This document shows, one piece after another, positions 44,801 through 53,331 of a stretch of 64,000 nt of DNA; positions within the stretch are counted from its first letter, which is position 1, and every line of letters starts with the position of its first letter. Below the pieces are notes generated by a model. The model saw nothing but the letters and a program-made list of their open reading frames with translations. It was not told where the DNA came from and did not search any database. The DNA lies in contig NZ_JH584241.1 of NCBI RefSeq assembly GCF_000241485.1, forward strand, positions 2,476,314-2,540,313, given 5' to 3'. The stretch comes from Sphingomonas sp. PAMC 26605. GTDB taxonomy: Bacteria > Pseudomonadota > Alphaproteobacteria > Sphingomonadales > Sphingomonadaceae. The translations under genes and the position numbers were made by a program.

Positions 44801-45718
44801 ATGAGCAAAGTTTCGATCACCACCGATTACGCCGCGCGCGATGCCAGTATTGCGATCAACAGCTACACCACCGTGCTGCGCCGTCCGCGCGTGCCGCACG
44901 AAGCGTTCGCGACCTATTGGCGCGATGTCCACGGGCCGCTCTGTTCGCGCATTCCGGGGCTCGCCTGGTACGTCCAGAACCATTTCGATCGCGAGCAGGA
45001 TGCGCATCTCTGGCCGGAGATCGACGGGATCGCGCCCTTCGCCGATTATGAACTCGACGGTGGCGTGGAGATCGGTTTCGCCTCGGCGGACGACCAGGGC
45101 GTGTTCAACGACGCCAGCTCGATCCTGTTCGCCGACGAGCAGAACATGTTCGCGGCGACGATCGCCTATGCGCTGCCAGACGGATCGCGCACGCTGGTCG
45201 ATCGCTTCCCCGACCCGGTACCCAACGGCGATGACGGGGCCGATCGGATCCACGTCCATTTCGGGGCGGCGGGCGATGACGCGCAGGCGTTCGGCGCTTT
45301 CATGACCGGTTTCGCCGAAACACTTGCGGCTCAACCGGAGGTCCTCAAGCTCCGGCTGCATCTGCCGGAGGCGTATGACAATGCCGAGCCTGCGCCGCCT
45401 GCGCCCAATGTCGATCATCAGGTGCCGCCCGAGCGCTCGCTGCTCGCGGTGATCGAACTCGCCTTCGAGACGCCGATGACACGGCGTGCGTTCTTCGACA
45501 GCGCGGCGTTCCGCGCGACGGTCGATGGGCAGAAGGCGCATATCGCCTATGCCTCGGCATTCGCGGTAAGCGGCGTCTATACCTATGTCCGCGACAAGAC
45601 GCTGACCGTGGCGGGCCTGCGCGGCAGCCGCGCGGCGCAGCTGATCGAACGGCTCGGGGCGAACAATCAGGTCAAGAGCGACGTGACCGAGCTGATCCAC
45701 CGCGGCACGCTCGGCTGA
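44801..45718 (+). CDS. EthD-domain-like protein
   Basis: 305 residues from ATG 44801, preceded by AGGAG. The N-terminal part (LRRPRVPHEAFATYWRDVHGPLCSRIPGLAWYVQNHF) matches the EthD dimeric alpha-beta-barrel pattern, in which the F..YW...HGPL stretch is diagnostic; the C-terminal half may be a second, degenerate copy. EthD proteins assist degradation of ethers and polyketide-like compounds. It follows the MFS gene by 37 bp. The biochemical role here is not predictable. Confidence 0.75.
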   Translation: MSKVSITTDYAARDASIAINSYTTVLRRPRVPHEAFATYWRDVHGPLCSRIPGLAWYVQNHFDREQDAHLWPEIDGIAPFADYELDGGVEIGFASADDQGVFNDASSILFADEQNMFAATIAYALPDGSRTLVDRFPDPVPNGDDGADRIHVHFGAAGDDAQAFGAFMTGFAETLAAQPEVLKLRLHLPEAYDNAEPAPPAPNVDHQVPPERSLLAVIELAFETPMTRRAFFDSAAFRATVDGQKAHIAYASAFAVSGVYTYVRDKTLTVAGLRGSRAAQLIERLGANNQVKSDVTELIHRGTLG

Positions 45719-45742
45719 GCGCACCGCGGTGCGGAAGCGGCG

Positions 45743-46414
45743 TCAGTCGCGCTCGATGTCGCGATTGGCGTCGTTGACGGTGAAGCCCCGGATATCGAGC
45801 AGATAGGTCGCGGCCGGCACCGGTTTTGTGTCGATCTGCGTCACACGCCAGATCGGGTGATGATCGTTCGATGCGATCAGCAGCGGGACGCGGTGTTTCG
45901 CATCCCAGCAAATCGAGGTCGTCCGTTCGCCTTGCGCCAGGCGATACCAGTCGCACGGCGCGGCGCTCGCGGGCATTCCGGCGGGGGCGGTGCCGGTCGT
46001 CAGGCTGTATCTACCCTTGGGATGGCGCAGACCGTGCGTCAAATCGAACCAGTCGGTGAAATTGCCGACGCGGTAGAGGTTGGTCCGGTCGATCTGCGTC
46101 GCGATCCGCTTCTGGAGATCGAGCACGGTCAGCTGATAGCCCGGCTCGCCCGCGCGGTGCGTGGCGAGGCTGACGATCGCCTGATCGGTGACGCGTTTGA
46201 CCCGCCGGTCGTGATCGCGCCACAGCTCCATCCGGTGCACCCCGTCTGCCCCGCGGAACAGCACGCGCATGTGCAGTTCCGCAGGCTCTTTCGCCGCCGT
46301 GAAGACGTGGTCGAAGTCGAGCGCCGGGCTCGCCGCCGCCACCCCCGCGACCAGCAGCGCGGCGGCAACCGCGCTGCTGCCGACGCCGCGCTTACTGGCG
46401 TGTCGCACGGGCAT
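45743..46414 (-). CDS. Exported hypothetical protein downstream of the phosphodiesterase lipoprotein
   Basis: 223 residues with a signal peptide (about 1-29, SSAVAAALLVAGVAAASPALDF). The mature part has a strand-rich central region (VHRMELWRDHDRRVKRVTD, QLTVLDLQKRIATQIDR) and a single cysteine pair (PCDWYRLAQG..SICWDAKH) that could form a disulfide. The gene begins inside the upstream gene's 3' end (23-base overlap) on the same strand, so the two are co-translated. I do not recognise the family. Confidence 0.75.
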   Translation of the reverse strand: MPVRHASKRGVGSSAVAAALLVAGVAAASPALDFDHVFTAAKEPAELHMRVLFRGADGVHRMELWRDHDRRVKRVTDQAIVSLATHRAGEPGYQLTVLDLQKRIATQIDRTNLYRVGNFTDWFDLTHGLRHPKGRYSLTTGTAPAGMPASAAPCDWYRLAQGERTTSICWDAKHRVPLLIASNDHHPIWRVTQIDTKPVPAATYLLDIRGFTVNDANRDIERD

Positions 46415-48569
46415 AATCGAAGTAGCGGTAGGTCTTGCCGTCGATCGTCAGGTCCTTGACCTGCAGCGTGATCGTGTAGGTGCCGCGCGGCAGGCTGCTG
46501 TCGCGCGTGTTGCCGGTCGGATCGAGCGGGGTCTCGAAGGTCAGGCCCGAGGCCGAACCCGCCGACGGCGTCACCGACGATGCGGCGATCGACGGGGCCG
46601 AGCTGCTCGCGGGGATCGCCAGCGCCTCGTTGATGATCCGGCCGTCGGCCTGCGGCATCGCCAGCTTGAGCAGATAGGCGACGGTCGGGGCGACGTCGAC
46701 ATTGCCCGTCGGGAAGGTCACCTTGGCGTTCTTGAGGAAGGACGGGCCCGAGGCGATCAGCGTGTTGTGGACGTCGGTCGGCCCGAAGCTGCCGTGCATG
46801 CCGCGCTGGCCGCCGGTGCTCTCATACTCGATCCCCGTCTTTCCCTGGATCGTCGCGGTATCGTCCCAGTTGAACGAGACGACGACGTCGGGCTGGCCGT
46901 TGTCGCGCCGGCCGCTATTCTCGAGATTGACCTGGCTCATCGACAGCGTGCCTGGGATCGACCCGTAGCGGCTGTCGACGAACACCGCGCCATATTCCTC
47001 GCGCTGCTGGAGGAAGCGGACGAGGTTGCGGATCGTCGTCAGGTCATGGCTCGGCACGTAGAAATAGTCCGACCCGCCATTCGCCGCGACGACGATGCCG
47101 TTGGTCGGCAGGCTGCCGGGGGCGGGGACCAGGAAGCGCGCGACCGGGGTGGCGAGCGTCGCGCTGATCGCCTGATATTTGGTGTTGGCCGCGCCGCACA
47201 GCGCGCCGGTCGTATCGATCTTGAGCGGGACGGTCGGCGTTCCCGCGGCGCTCAGCCCGTACATCGCGCTGGTCGAGCAGCCCGAGCCGTCATAGGCCTT
47301 GAAGCCGCGATAGGTCAGCAGATCGGCCGAGCGGACGTCGCCCGAGAAGGAATAGCCGTTGGCGTTCGCCGCGCCGAGCGTGGCGCCGCTGGTGCCGCTG
47401 GTCGACCCGTTGACGAGCGGACCGTTAGGCGCCGCGCCGGGAACGATCGCACGCAGCGGGTAGAGGCTGAGCGGACCCGAGACGCTCGAATGGGCGTGAT
47501 CCGATACGACGACGATGTTGGTCGAGGTGTCGAGGCCCTGGGCCTTCAAGGCTGCCATCAGCTCGCCGAGCCGCGCGTCCTGCGAGCGCAGGCCGGCGCG
47601 GGCATTGGCGCTGCCCGGGCCGTAGCCATGCTCGACGTTGTCGGGCGTGCGGAACCAGATGAGCGAGAGCATCGGGTTCTTCTTGGGCAGGATGTACGAG
47701 GTGAACACCGACATCATGTATTTATTGGCGGCATCCTCGGGCGCGCCCTGCGTCGTGTCCGACGAATCGCGCGCGGCGACGGTCTGCGTGCCGGCGGGAT
47801 CGAACGCGGTGGTATTGAAGGTGACGTAGCCGGCGCGCGCGGTCGGCGTGCCGTTGGTCGCGGCAAGCGTGACCGCGTCGGTGCCCGAATAATTGTTCAC
47901 GACGTTGGTCGGGAGCGGGATGTTGGCCGCCTGCAATTCGCTGACCAGCGTGCGCGGCTGGACGGTGTTCTCGTCGAGGAACAGGCCGCCCTTGCCGAGA
48001 TCCTGAATATAGGCTGCGCCCGATTTGCCGACGGTCGCGGTCACCATGCCGGCCGCCTGCGCGGTCGCGAACAGGCTCTTCACCAGCAGCAACTGGCCGC
48101 CGTAATAATCGTTGAGCGTGGTGAGGACCTGGTAATCCTCGGTGAACACGGGATCGACATAATCCTGCGCCGTGCCGCCGGCCGACTTGCCGACCGGGAT
48201 GGTGTTCGAGATGCCCTGCGGCGGCGTCCAGAAGGTGTTGCCGTAGAAGCCCGAGGTCTTGGGGAACGAGCCCGTCGCGAAGGACGAACCGTTCATCATT
48301 GTGAAGGTCGGGTAGGTCGAATGGTTGTCGCTGAACTGGACGCCGGCGGTCTGCAGCGCGAGCAGATTGGGCGTGTCGGTCGCGGTCACGTCATCGGGGC
48401 GCAGGCCGTCCCACACCATCACGATCGTGCGAGTCGCGGTCTGGGTGGGGGTCGGCGTCGGAGTCGGCGTGGGCGTCGGAGTCGGCGCGGGCGCCGCATC
48501 GCTGTCGTTGCACCCCGATAAAACGAGGCTCGCGGCACATAACGCTACCAACCCAATCCGAATTTTCAT
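46392..48569 (-). CDS. Alkaline-phosphatase-superfamily lipoprotein (nucleotide pyrophosphatase/phosphodiesterase type)
   Basis: 725 residues from ATG 48569. The lipobox VLSGC places the acylated cysteine at Cys20, followed by a (TP)n linker at about 29-43, so the catalytic domain is held off the membrane. Metal-binding motifs of the NPP-type alkaline phosphatase fold are present: VMVWDGLRPDD, the nucleophile threonine in STYPTFTMMNG, TPDNVEHGYGP, VVSDHAHSS and the C-terminal HGSFGPTDVHNTLIASGP histidines. It would hydrolyse phosphodiester or nucleotide bonds on the cell surface or in the periplasm. The substrate is not set. Confidence 0.88.
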   Translation of the reverse strand: MKIRIGLVALCAASLVLSGCNDSDAAPAPTPTPTPTPTPTPTQTATRTIVMVWDGLRPDDVTATDTPNLLALQTAGVQFSDNHSTYPTFTMMNGSSFATGSFPKTSGFYGNTFWTPPQGISNTIPVGKSAGGTAQDYVDPVFTEDYQVLTTLNDYYGGQLLLVKSLFATAQAAGMVTATVGKSGAAYIQDLGKGGLFLDENTVQPRTLVSELQAANIPLPTNVVNNYSGTDAVTLAATNGTPTARAGYVTFNTTAFDPAGTQTVAARDSSDTTQGAPEDAANKYMMSVFTSYILPKKNPMLSLIWFRTPDNVEHGYGPGSANARAGLRSQDARLGELMAALKAQGLDTSTNIVVVSDHAHSSVSGPLSLYPLRAIVPGAAPNGPLVNGSTSGTSGATLGAANANGYSFSGDVRSADLLTYRGFKAYDGSGCSTSAMYGLSAAGTPTVPLKIDTTGALCGAANTKYQAISATLATPVARFLVPAPGSLPTNGIVVAANGGSDYFYVPSHDLTTIRNLVRFLQQREEYGAVFVDSRYGSIPGTLSMSQVNLENSGRRDNGQPDVVVSFNWDDTATIQGKTGIEYESTGGQRGMHGSFGPTDVHNTLIASGPSFLKNAKVTFPTGNVDVAPTVAYLLKLAMPQADGRIINEALAIPASSSAPSIAASSVTPSAGSASGLTFETPLDPTGNTRDSSLPRGTYTITLQVKDLTIDGKTYRYFDYARATRQ

Positions 48570-48720
48570 GATTTCGCCCCTCAACGTTCCGCCGTCGCGC
48601 CGTCCGGCTCGCAGCGACACGGCGCTAGCGCTGTTTCGTGACGGGCGGATGACTCCAGACACATACCGTTACAGATCAGACACATTGGCGTCCGGACGGT
48701 CCCATCCAGCGGAAACATCT

Positions 48721-48746
48721 TGTGTGCAATATATATGTGCACAATA
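48721..48746. promoter_or_regulatory. Candidate OhrR operator upstream of ohr
   Basis: AT-rich imperfect palindrome TTGTGTGCAATATATATGTGCACAA in an otherwise GC-rich region, ending about 33 bp before the ohr start. Outer arms TTGTG/CACAA and inner CA/TG match symmetrically. Its position and AT-rich dyad character fit an OhrR site that represses ohr-ohrR until OhrR is oxidised by organic hydroperoxide. Confidence 0.6.
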
Positions 48747-48778
48747 TAAAGGCTGGTATTGGCTTCGAGGATTTGACC

Positions 48779-49204
48779 ATGAGCGCACTCTACAGCACCA
48801 AGGTGACTGCGGTCGGCGGCCGCAGCGGGAAGATCCGCAGCGACGACGGCCTGCTCGATCTCCGGCTCGCGATGCCGACCGTGCTCGGCGGCAAGGGCGG
48901 GGCGACCAACCCCGAGCAATTGTTCGCCGCGGGCTATGCCGCCTGCTTCGAGAATGCAGTGATCCATGTTGCCCGCACCACGCCGCAGAAGGTCAAGGAT
49001 GACGATATTCTGGTTGTCGCCGAAGTCGGCCTGTCGCCCAACACCACGGGTGGTTTCGTCTTGTCGGCCGCGCTCGACGTGACGATCACCGGGCTTGACC
49101 AGGCGAGCGCCGAAGCGCTCGTCGCCGCGGCTCACACGATCTGCCCCTATTCGAACGCGGTAAAGGGCAATATCGACGTCCAGATCACTACCACGACCAA
49201 ATGA
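48779..49204 (+). CDS. ohr: Organic hydroperoxide resistance protein (OsmC/Ohr family)
   Basis: 141 residues from ATG 48779; an upstream in-frame ATG at 48722 reads through the operator and is rejected. The catalytic peroxidatic Cys56 (GYAACFEN) and resolving Cys122 (HTICPYSNAV) are both present, as in Ohr, which reduces fatty-acid and other organic hydroperoxides with lipoylated partners. The start MSALYSTKVTAVGGRSGKI and the LDLRLAMP segment are typical. The ohr stop overlaps the ohrR ATG (ATGA). Confidence 0.95.
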   Translation: MSALYSTKVTAVGGRSGKIRSDDGLLDLRLAMPTVLGGKGGATNPEQLFAAGYAACFENAVIHVARTTPQKVKDDDILVVAEVGLSPNTTGGFVLSAALDVTITGLDQASAEALVAAAHTICPYSNAVKGNIDVQITTTTK

Positions 49205-49674
49205 GCGAGGAGGCGGCAATGCGCGACGGCGACGATTTCCTGCGGCTCGACCGCCAAATCTGCTTCCCGCTTTATGCCGCCTCGAATCTGTTCGGCCGGC
49301 TCTATCGCCCGGTGCTCGCCAAGCTTGGGCTGACCTATCCGCAATATCTCGTGATGCTCGTGCTGTGGGAGCAGGCGCCGCTGAGCGTCGGCGCGCTCGG
49401 CGAGCGGCTGCATCTGGACAGCGGGACGCTGACCCCGCTGCTCAAGCGGATGGAGCGCGCTGGGCTGGTGACGCGCCAGCGCGACGCTGCCGACGAACGG
49501 CGCGTGCTGATCGGCCTGACGCAACAGGGCACAACGTTGCGCGAGGCCGCGCGCGACGTCCCGCTGACGCTCGCCGGCGGGCTCGGCCTCTCGGCCGAAG
49601 AACTGTCCGACCTGCGTGCGACCGTGCAGCATCTCGTCGGGGTGCTCGCGACCGCCGACAGCGAGGTCGCCTAG
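49201..49674 (+). CDS. ohrR: MarR-family organic-peroxide sensor OhrR
   Basis: 157 residues with the MarR winged HTH (YPQYLVMLVLWEQAPLSVGALGERLHLDSGTLTPLLKRMERAGLVTRQRDAADERRVLIGLTQQG). The redox-sensing N-terminal cysteine is Cys21 (RQICFPLYAASN) in the position expected for OhrR. It is coupled to ohr by a four-base overlap and probably binds the dyad upstream of ohr. An in-frame ATG six codons downstream is an alternative start. Confidence 0.94.
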   Translation: MSEEAAMRDGDDFLRLDRQICFPLYAASNLFGRLYRPVLAKLGLTYPQYLVMLVLWEQAPLSVGALGERLHLDSGTLTPLLKRMERAGLVTRQRDAADERRVLIGLTQQGTTLREAARDVPLTLAGGLGLSAEELSDLRATVQHLVGVLATADSEVA

Positions 49675-49678
49675 CGCC

Positions 49679-51706
49679 TCACCCCGCCAGCCGGTGCACC
49701 CCGTCGTCGTTCGGCGGCACCGCTTGCGTGTGCGCATCGGCAACGAACGCGAGGCACTGCGTCATCGGCATGGGGCGTGCGAGATGATAGCCCTGCATCA
49801 TCTGGCAGCCGAAGGTCCGCAACATCCGCAGATCCTCCAGGCTCTCGACCCCCTCGGCGGTGACGTCGATCCGCAGCGACTGGCCGAGATTGAGCAAGGC
49901 CTTGACGAGCACCTGGTCGCCGTTCGAGCCGGATAGCCCCGAGACGAAGCAGCGGTCGATCTTGATCGCATCGACCTTGAGCGTCCGCAGCAGGGACAGC
50001 GACGAATACCCGATCCCGAAATCGTCGATCGCGATGCGAATGCCCGCGTGCGACAGCGCCGCCATCTTGCGCGCGCAGCTGGTGGTGTCGAGCGCAGTTT
50101 CCTCGGTGATTTCGATCTCGAGCGCGGCCGGCGGGAGCTGCCGCTCGGCCAGCGCGGACAGGATCATGCGGTCGACTGGAAGCTGCGACATTTCGCGCGG
50201 TGATACGTTCATCGCGACCGTGACATGATCGAAGCCGCGCGCGCGCAGCGCGACGATCATGCAGCATACGCGGTCGAGAATCAGGTCCATCAGCGATCGC
50301 GCGAAGCCCGCCCTGGCCGCGGTCGCCATCAGGTCGGGCGGCGTGATCCAGCCGAGCGTGGGGTGCTGCCAGCGCACCAGCGCCTCGAGCCCGAGAATCC
50401 GGGTGCCGCCGTCGCCGAAGATCGGCTGGAACCACACCGAGACATCGCCATTGCCGAGTGCGGCCGGCAGATCGCGCTCGATATCGCGGCGCAGCTCGAG
50501 CGCGGTGCGCAGGTCGTCGCCGAACACATGGCAGCGGTTCCGCCCCGCGGACTTGGCTGCGTACAGCGCCAGATCGGCGCAGCACAACATTTCCGGCATG
50601 GCGCTGCCGTGCGCCAAATGCACGCCGACGCTCAGCCCGACGCGCGCGATCGTCCCGAAGGTCGGATAGGGCGCCGCGACCGCGGCGATCAGACGATCGG
50701 CGAGCGCAAGCGGCGCGGTGAGCGCCGCGTCGGCCGCGAGCAGGACCGCGAATTCGTCGCCTCCCCAGCGGCCGAGCAGCACCGCGTCGGGCAGTTCGCG
50801 ACGCAGGCGCTGCGCGACTTCGACCAGTACCGCGTCGCCAGCCGCGTGACCGAACACGTCGTTGATCGCCTTGAAACCGTCGAGATCAAGCAGCATCAGA
50901 CACTTGGGTGCGGACTCCGCGTCGATTTGCACAGCGGCGGCGCGCAGGAAGCCCGCGCGGTTGAGCAGTCCGGTGAGATGGTCATGATCGGCGCGGTGGC
51001 GCATTTCGCTGGCGCTGGCCTGTGCGCAGGCGTGCGCGGCTTCGAGCGACCCGTTGACCACCGCCAGGCGATGGCCGAGCGCGCTCGCGCCGCGGAAGGC
51101 AGCCTCGGCGCGGCGTGCGGTGACGATCAATGCCGCCAGATAGATTGCCATCGTCGCCGCGAGCATATTGCGGTCGAACCCGCCCACCGACAGCAACGCG
51201 AGCGCGCTCGACACGATCGGCGGCGTGATGAAGGCGATCGGCACGCGCGCATAAGCGCCGCCATGCGATACGGCGCCGGCGGTGATTCCGCAGCCGACCG
51301 CGAGGAAGAACAGCGACTGCGGTGCGGTGTACAGCGCACACAGGGCGGGCAGCATCGCCCATACGAGACCGGCCGCAAGCGTGATCACCCACAAGCCGCG
51401 AAGCTGGCGCTCGACGTCGGCGGGAGTGCCGGAGGGCATCTCGCGCGCACGACGCAGGAGCGATACGCGAGCGGCGGCGACGGCCAGCGATGCTGCCAGC
51501 CAGATCAACGCAAGAAGCGTATGCCCCGCGTGCCAGGCGACAGCCGCGCAAATGCCGGAGAGGATCAGGTTGATCGGCAAAGCGATCGCCGCGCTGCCCA
51601 GTGCCGCGCGCAATTGATCGACCCTGATACGCGCATCCAACGTTTCGTTCTCGGCCGATGCGAGCGGGTCGTCCGATAATACGATTGGAGAAAGGAGATC
51701 GACCAT
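49679..51706 (-). CDS. Membrane GGDEF-EAL cyclic-di-GMP protein
   Basis: 675 residues. About six hydrophobic segments (residues 35-200) form an N-terminal membrane sensor. The GGDEF domain has DHLTGLLNRAGF and an intact GRWGGDEFAVLL. The EAL domain keeps EALVRWQHP, NVSPREM, EITEETAL, DDFGIGYSSL, KIDRCFV and AEGVES, the residues expected for phosphodiesterase activity. Both activities are therefore possible, and the direction in vivo cannot be read. It is convergent with ohrR (four bases apart) and 193 bp from the divergent reductase gene at 51900. Confidence 0.95.
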   Translation of the reverse strand: MVDLLSPIVLSDDPLASAENETLDARIRVDQLRAALGSAAIALPINLILSGICAAVAWHAGHTLLALIWLAASLAVAAARVSLLRRAREMPSGTPADVERQLRGLWVITLAAGLVWAMLPALCALYTAPQSLFFLAVGCGITAGAVSHGGAYARVPIAFITPPIVSSALALLSVGGFDRNMLAATMAIYLAALIVTARRAEAAFRGASALGHRLAVVNGSLEAAHACAQASASEMRHRADHDHLTGLLNRAGFLRAAAVQIDAESAPKCLMLLDLDGFKAINDVFGHAAGDAVLVEVAQRLRRELPDAVLLGRWGGDEFAVLLAADAALTAPLALADRLIAAVAAPYPTFGTIARVGLSVGVHLAHGSAMPEMLCCADLALYAAKSAGRNRCHVFGDDLRTALELRRDIERDLPAALGNGDVSVWFQPIFGDGGTRILGLEALVRWQHPTLGWITPPDLMATAARAGFARSLMDLILDRVCCMIVALRARGFDHVTVAMNVSPREMSQLPVDRMILSALAERQLPPAALEIEITEETALDTTSCARKMAALSHAGIRIAIDDFGIGYSSLSLLRTLKVDAIKIDRCFVSGLSGSNGDQVLVKALLNLGQSLRIDVTAEGVESLEDLRMLRTFGCQMMQGYHLARPMPMTQCLAFVADAHTQAVPPNDDGVHRLAG

Positions 51707-51899
51707 GGCTGCCTCATGAACCGCATCCGTAACGATCCGGTAAAATACCGTTGGACGTAGCGACGTTTCGACATCGATACGATAGGGCAGATGCGGTCAA
51801 GTTCCCCGTATGTGGCGCGAAGCGTGCCGGCGCCGAGCCCAATGCGGAGCTTTATCCGCGTCCGCCTGTTTCTCAAGTAGCGATCACAGGAGCATCATC

Positions 51900-52571
51900 A
51901 TGCGCATCGGAATTATCGGCTCGGGCAATATCGGCGGCACCCTGACGCGACGGTTGCGGACACTCGGGCACGACGTACTGGTTGCCAACTCGCGCGGGCC
52001 GGGATCGCTGGCAGTGCTCGCTGCGGAGACCGGTGCGCGCGCCGTCGCGATCGACGCGGTGGCGCAGGATCGCGAGCTCGTCATCGTTTCAATTCCGCTG
52101 CGCAGCATCCCCGAGCTAGACTCGGCGATCTTGGCCGCGGTCCCGGTGCTGGTCGACACGAGCAACTATTATCCGCAGCAGCGCGACGGCTTGATTGCCG
52201 AGATCGAGGCCGGCGAACCCGAAAGCGCCTGGGTCGAGCGGCATCTGCGGCATCCCGTCGTCAAGGCGTTCAACTCGATCCATGCCGAGCATCTGTTCGG
52301 TAGCGGTAGTGCTGCCGGCACGCCCGACCGGATCGCCTTGCCGGTGTCGGGCGACGACGCGGGTGCCAAGGCGAGCGTGATGGCGCTGATCGACGAGCTC
52401 GGTTTCGACTCGGTCGACACCGGACCGATCGCGCAATCGTGGCGGCAGCAGCCGGGCACGCCGGCCTACGGCGCGGACCTGCCCAGGGACGGTTTGCGCA
52501 AGGCGCTCGACCAGGCGTCGCCCGAGCGCAGCGCGGAGTGGCGCGCGAAGCCGGATAGCCCGGCCAACTGA
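51900..52571 (+). CDS. F420/NADP oxidoreductase-like dinucleotide-binding protein
   Basis: 223 residues from ATG 51900 with AGGAG upstream. The N-terminal MRIGIIGSGNIGGTLTRRLRTLGHDVLVANSRG is a Rossmann GxGxxG motif of the F420H2:NADP oxidoreductase and NADP-binding-domain family; VVKAFNSIHAEHLFG is also typical. It probably binds NADP, but the F420 partner is not implied in this organism. It lies five bases before the SRAP gene in the same direction, so they are likely co-transcribed. Confidence 0.85.
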   Translation: MRIGIIGSGNIGGTLTRRLRTLGHDVLVANSRGPGSLAVLAAETGARAVAIDAVAQDRELVIVSIPLRSIPELDSAILAAVPVLVDTSNYYPQQRDGLIAEIEAGEPESAWVERHLRHPVVKAFNSIHAEHLFGSGSAAGTPDRIALPVSGDDAGAKASVMALIDELGFDSVDTGPIAQSWRQQPGTPAYGADLPRDGLRKALDQASPERSAEWRAKPDSPAN

Positions 52572-52576
52572 TCGCG

Positions 52577-53212
52577 ATGTGTAACCGCGCACGCCTGAGC
52601 TACGAGCCGGAGACGCTCCGCACGCATTTCGCAACGGTGTTCGCGGCGGAGCGACCGCTCGACAATCGCTTCAACGCGCGCGAGCTGATGCCGCGCGGTC
52701 GGGCCTATGTCGTGCGCGAGGAAGCGGGGCGGCGCGGGCTCGACATCATGGCGTGGGATGTGCTCGGCGGCGCGGCGGCATGGCCGATGACCAACGTGCG
52801 CAACCTCGGCCTGTCGCAGTGGCGCGCGCTTGCCGCCAGGCCGGAGAACCGTTGCCTGATACCCCTCAGCGAATTCTGCGAATGGACTCCACAGGCGCAC
52901 GATCTCGGTGACGGCAAGAAGCCGCTCAAGGGGGAGATGTGGTTCCAGGTGACAGACCAGCCGTTGTTCTGCGTCGCGGGGTTCTGGCAGCGCACCGCCA
53001 AGGGGAACGGCTTCACGATGGTGACGTGCGACCCGAATCCGCTGGTGGCGCCGATCCATCCCAAGGCGATGATCACGATTCTCGCACCCGAGGACCACGA
53101 GCGCTGGCTGCGCTGCAGCTATGAGGATGTGGTCGCGCTGCAGCGACCGTATCCAGCGGAGCAGATGACGGTGCGCGGGCCGGTGTTCCCGACGCGGCGG
53201 AACGAGGTGTAG
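52577..53212 (+). CDS. Variant SRAP (YedK/HMCES-type) protein
   Basis: 211 residues. SRAP proteins use Cys2 to cross-link abasic sites in single-stranded DNA and protect them. Here the start MCNRARLSY keeps Cys2, the middle keeps RCLIP-type NRCLIPLSEFCEW with the glutamate, and PNPLVAPIHPKAMITIL keeps the histidine. The usual HDRMP motif is replaced by HPKAM and the start MCGRF by MCNRA, so this is a distinct subgroup. Abasic-site cross-linking remains plausible but unproven. Confidence 0.87.
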   Translation: MCNRARLSYEPETLRTHFATVFAAERPLDNRFNARELMPRGRAYVVREEAGRRGLDIMAWDVLGGAAAWPMTNVRNLGLSQWRALAARPENRCLIPLSEFCEWTPQAHDLGDGKKPLKGEMWFQVTDQPLFCVAGFWQRTAKGNGFTMVTCDPNPLVAPIHPKAMITILAPEDHERWLRCSYEDVVALQRPYPAEQMTVRGPVFPTRRNEV

Positions 53213-53223
53213 CCGACCCTAAC

Positions 53224-53317
53224 GTCACCCCGGCCTTGTGCCGGGGCCTACCGTGCCGCGTATGCTGAACCGGCAATATGCGGATCACGGTGGACCCCGG
53301 CACGAGGCCGGGGTGAC
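53224..53317. repeat. 94-bp palindromic repeat, copy 3 (SRAP / RND pump junction)
   Basis: Third member of the family at 13606 and 26085: starts GTCACCCCGGCCTTGTGCC and ends in the complementary GGCCGGGGTGAC. It sits in the convergent gap between the SRAP gene and the RND pump, again where transcripts from both strands would meet. Confidence 0.85.
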
Positions 53318-53331
53318 GGCGGGTGGTGGGG

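Noticed and set aside
48722..48778. Upstream start for Ohr (MCNIYVHNIKAG)
   Set aside because: It would place the start codon inside the AT-rich operator dyad and adds residues not typical of Ohr; the ATG at 48779 is standard.
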